Shown here: piece by piece, positions 60,440-64,000 of the stretch | How the letters are laid out: each line of letters opens with the position of its first letter | How positions within the stretch are numbered: the stretch's first letter is position 1 | NCBI RefSeq assembly: GCF_000327385.1 | Contig: NW_008707226.1 | Location: 811,240-875,239 of the forward strand | Reading direction: 5' to 3' | DNA length: 64,000 nucleotides | Origin: Lottia gigantea | Lineage: Eukaryota > Mollusca > Gastropoda > Lottiidae | Notes under the pieces: model-generated | Seen by the model: only the letters and a program-made list of their open reading frames with translations | Databases searched by the model: none | What the model was told of the DNA's origin: nothing | Position numbers and translations under genes: made by a program

Positions 60440-61597
60440 TTTCAAAACTGCTGTGAGTTATTAAGTATATCGTACCTTCCAGCTGTTTGTTATAGTGAAT
60501 GATTACATATTTTCTTAAACATTTACCCGTTCAGATTATGTTGTTATATAAGGCAAATTAAGTCATTGAAATAAATTAAATAACGTATATTAACTTACAT
60601 AATGTAATCAGATTACTACAGATAATCTTTTTCACGAATAATTTGTATATCAACACGTTTATTTCACACCATTTACTTCATGGTGTTTGAATTCAGTACA
60701 TAAACGATGGGTTGTAATTTCAAAATTGAAAGACGATGAAGAAACTTTTTTTTTTTCTACAACGCTGACGTTAATTTGGTTATGGTAACGCTCAACACTA
60801 CAAAATTTTATACAGCAATTCCATTTGTTTCCAGCCATGCCGTGTATCGGGCGTGCTTTTATGGGTATAAAGTAGATTTCCATTACGACCCCTTTAATTG
60901 CAGAGAAAAATGGATCAGATTATGATATATATCTATAATTCATAAAATGAGATGCAGGGCATGAGAATAACATTAATAAAAGTATATTATGATAGTATTG
61001 GAAGTTGAATTTTAGATGATGGATTGAGAGGTCCTCAAATAGGCCAATATGAAAACGTGCCTGAAGACTGCCGAAGATCAGGACTTTGGATTCAATCATC
61101 GTGTCCAAACCACACATCCATTCGTCATACTTCTTCGTTAATAAGACCATGTCAAAACCCGTATTCGTGATACTATGGGATTCAATCAGTCAAAACTGAT
61201 CTCCTTTTATTTTTAACAACATTTGAGCTCGAAAAGTTATATTTTAATCTCACTGTGAAGAATTATTATTGTAGTGTACAATACATCACATTCAACAAAT
61301 GGCACTGGCGTGAAAGCATTATGGTTTATCAATGGAAGAAGCCATTATGTGATGAGAATGTAATAAGTTATGTTTTGGTAGTGCAATTCTGTTAATAGAT
61401 ATTAACCCCCCAATGTGCATAAAAGTGAATTATGAGCACTTTTTTTTGGCGGAAAAGTGCCAAGAAATCCAGGTTTTCATGGATAAAACTACAAAGTATG
61501 GCAGATATGGAATCGCGGTTTGTGGCATTGCAAAGCTAAGATTTCAAACTAGTTGCAGTGTAAATTTCATCATCCTGTCTCATCGATTTCCGAAAGG
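60440..61597. other. Upstream of lipoxygenase C; no gene seen
   Basis: This must contain the lipoxygenase C promoter, but I see no TATA box that I trust. No coding block is supported. Confidence 0.35.
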
Positions 61598-61708
61598 TCA
61601 AAAAGGCGTATTTGAAAAAGTTGGCTATGGGCCATATTTGCCTCTATGGCCAATATGCATAAGAAATGTCAAAAATTATTTTCTGTTCTATTGCAGATAT
61701 TTGAGTTT
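61598..61708 (+). repeat. 110-bp direct repeat, copy 1
   Basis: The block GTATTTGAAAAAGTTGGCTA through CTGTTCTATTGCAGATATTT is repeated at 61927-62037 with only a handful of substitutions. The translated frame through the first copy is not preserved as a gene. Confidence 0.9.
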
Positions 61709-61926
61709 GTTTTTTATGATAGTCCATGTGATTATTGGTGTAAAATTTCAGCATTGTAGCTTTGTAAGTTTTCACGCACAAAATTTATTTGTGTTTCACC
61801 ACTTCTTGTGCACCAATATGCAGACTGCATATAGCTAGTTTGAAAATTTAGAAATTTTGATTTGATTTCTTGTGTTTTTTGAAGTCCTTGTGGGTCTAAT
61901 TAGTAGTAAAAGACCTAAACTTGAGC

Positions 61927-62037
61927 CAAAAAGGTGTATTTGAAAAAGTTGGCTATAGGCCATATTTGCCTCGATGGCCAATATGCATAAAAAATGTCAA
62001 AAATTATTTTCTGTTCTATGGCAGATATTTCAGTTCT
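61927..62037 (+). repeat. 110-bp direct repeat, copy 2
   Basis: Second copy of 61598-61708, 329 bp downstream in the same direction. Confidence 0.9.
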
Positions 62038-62334
62038 GTCATGTCCAGATAGTCCTAGTGAATATATCTAAATATATTTAATTTGGAAAGGACCCCAAAC
62101 ATTGATGAAGTTCAGGGTAAATTGTAAATTATTTAAATTCACATACATATCACAAATGTCCAAAATTTGGGGTAAAAAATGTAGTTCTATCTAATTTTTC
62201 TCATTGACACTGTCATTTCGAAGGGTAATTTTTGTTCTTATCCCATCTCGCCTGTATTTGTTGCCATTGGCATTTCAACAGGCAATGAGAGCGACAAATT
62301 GCAAAGTTTCCCCCTCACTAAACCCCCCTCCCAA

Positions 62335-62356
62335 ACTCACACACACACACACACAC
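62335..62356 (+). repeat. Short (CA)n microsatellite
   Basis: About nine CA units follow a C-rich stretch. Confidence 0.85.
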
Positions 62357-62399
62357 CCAGAACCCCAGATTTTAGGAAAATGAGGTAAAAAATGTGGAC

Positions 62400-62620
62400 A
62401 GAGGTCTCGGGATTTCTCGGTAATTTTCGGAATGACCTCTGTCTTGAATACATTGTCGAGTTTTCCAATCCGTTTACGGAAAATATCAGCAATCCCGATT
62501 ATAATCGGGATTTCTTGGAAAGTTTTGTATTGCTGCGTAGACCTCCGCCTTGAATTAAGGGACGAGTTGATTATTACTGTTCAAGGAAAATACCAGAAAA
62601 TCCCGATTACATGAATCCTC
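62400..62620 (+). repeat. About 105-bp tandem repeat with internal perfect palindrome
   Basis: GACCTCTGTCTTGAAT at about 62434 recurs as GACCTCCGCCTTGAAT at about 62539, and TCGGGATTTCT recurs at matching offsets, so about two diverged units are present. At 62491-62512 the 22-bp sequence centred on GATTATAATC is its own reverse complement. Confidence 0.7.
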
Positions 62621-63424
62621 TATAACACAATTAAATATATCATTAATTAAATAGAGTTCCGTACCTTTAATTACAATTCCATCTATCTCACTCTGTTCAG
62701 TTTAAATAGGTGTTGTATTCAGCCCTTTGCACTCTGTATAGTGCAGTTACTGCAAGGCTTTCGGAACTTTCAAAACGCACATTGTGAAGTGCCCTTTCTA
62801 ACCTTGTCTGTCTTAGTTATTTTAGAACTCTAAGCGTCCAACATTTCGACAAAAAGGCGTGAACTGTTGGGGATATGGGCACGTTAGTCTAAAATCATAG
62901 GTAATCGGAATATAAGTTTATTGCTATAGTTAACACAAGGAATGACCGGTACAGAAAAGAGAACGGCCAACGATATTTTAATGGAAATTTCACAAAAGCT
63001 AGTTAAAACATTCTGCAATCAAATTGAAAAACTTCATTTTTATCATGAAAAATGGTCAACGTTGTTTTTTCTCTTGTACTAATGTAAAATTTCCTTCTTT
63101 CTATTGGATTTGTTGACACATCATATTATTGTGTTTTCATTTTACCCCTAAAGCGATCATTCCAACAGAACTGTCAGATACCTTCATTCTGTAACACTGC
63201 CATGTTGAAAATAACTTTTCTTTTTATTACTTATGATCTTTGCAATGGTGGTGTCATAAAACGCTTAGTTTTAGTGAAATTTGAAAAGATGCAAATAGAT
63301 GATATCAGTATCCCCGATAGACATACATACAAATTCATACCTCTTTACAATCCCTTTTAAATTCGGCAAGAGGAATAATTCACGTCTTTCAAAACAGCTA
63401 TTATGATTAAGAAAACTCTGTTTT

Positions 63425-63620
63425 CATTGATTAATTGATTAATTAATTCATTCATTCATTCATTCATTCATTCATTCATTCATTCATTCATTCATTCATT
63501 CATTCATTCATTCAGTAATTTATCCATTTAGTAATTTATCCATTCAGTAATTTGTCCATTTAGTAATTTATCCAATTAATTTGTTCATTCAGTAAATTAT
63601 CATTCATTCATCGATCTAAA
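63425..63620 (+). repeat. (CATT)n microsatellite and derived tandem
   Basis: About 15 perfect CATT units run from about 63445 to 63513. Five or six diverged units of the form TCAGTAATTTATCCAT follow. The second array looks like a mutated and re-expanded flank of the first. Confidence 0.9.
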
Positions 63621-64000
63621 ATATATTCGTGCTGATGAAATGTTAGCCTGCCGCCTTTATTATTAGATTCTTATAAACAGTACTACAATGTTGTGATGAG
63701 TAACGGTCATTATATTGATAATCTGAGATGCCAAACTTAAAACCAAAGGTTTATTACTTAAAACTTTAACGTTCTGAAAAACTAAACAAATCTGATCAAA
63801 AATTGATAAAATTCTAATATTTGGAAGTTGGTGAACCAAAGCTGTAAAATATTTTTCAACTTCGGGGTTTTCTGAAATAAAATGCGACACGGATTAATAA
63901 TCGTTTTTCTTCGGACCACAATAATATTAAATTCACGCCCTTTGACCGCATGCAAATTCTATTGAGTCACACAGCACGTGCTAGACGATAAAACATGGAT
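63621..64000. other. No gene seen
   Basis: AT-rich DNA with no supported feature up to the window end. Confidence 0.4.

Noticed and set aside
60440-60445. Earlier start for lipoxygenase C two codons upstream
   Set aside because: The codon there is TTG. The first ATG is at 60439 with a good context and yields the MGSGCS N terminus.
60920-61150. 76-codon minus-strand frame with a vague reverse-transcriptase-like look
   Set aside because: I could not match any RT motif in order, and the similarity was not convincing enough to call a LINE.
61413-61838. 141-codon open frame
   Set aside because: It runs through one copy of the 110-bp repeat, the second copy does not keep the frame, and there are no splice signals or similarity.

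Overview
The window is nuclear DNA of an animal, most likely a mollusc or another lophotrochozoan. It is AT-rich, has spliced genes with GT/AG introns, and is full of small transposons, satellites and tRNA-derived SINEs. The proteins are metazoan (TIMM8, arfaptin, PLAT-lipoxygenases). The mollusc assignment is inferred from the protein style and repeat types; no species can be named.

Layout. 1-8.5 kb holds no host gene that I can support. It carries a decayed Ty3/gypsy retroelement (about 3.2-7.04 kb, minus strand) between same-direction repeats, plus a 232-bp local duplication. At 8.6-10.3 kb is TIMM8 (+), a small mitochondrial import chaperone, with a 338-bp MITE in its 5' UTR intron. 10.3-14.8 kb is minisatellites and gene-free DNA. 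At 14.85-18.43 kb is a five-exon arfaptin gene (-).

The main content is a cluster of three complete lipoxygenase genes, here called A (20.93-36.87 kb, -), B (41.74-50.07 kb, +) and C (53.49-60.44 kb, -). Exon joins worked out by hand give uninterrupted proteins of 681, 670 and 671 residues. Each has an N-terminal PLAT domain and a catalytic domain with all five iron ligands (His, His, His, Asn and the C-terminal Ile). A and B are head to head, B and C tail to tail. At the Ala/Gly (Coffa) position that sets R or S oxygenation, A and C have Gly and B has Ala, so the cluster is predicted to make products of both chiralities. B and C begin with MGxxxS myristoylation-type N termini; A does not. 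A also has one exon where B and C have two, with 14 extra residues at that join.

A single-coding-exon gene for a C2-like protein (25.88-26.85 kb, +), with its own TATA box, lies inside intron 8 of gene A on the opposite strand. Introns and spacers also hold a roughly 31-unit 26-bp satellite, a 540-bp DNA transposon with 8-bp target duplications, a LINE fragment, several MITEs, a SINE family with a recognisable tRNA head, a second gypsy fossil between genes B and C, and a 34-nt-arm hairpin. 60.5-64 kb has only repeats and microsatellites.
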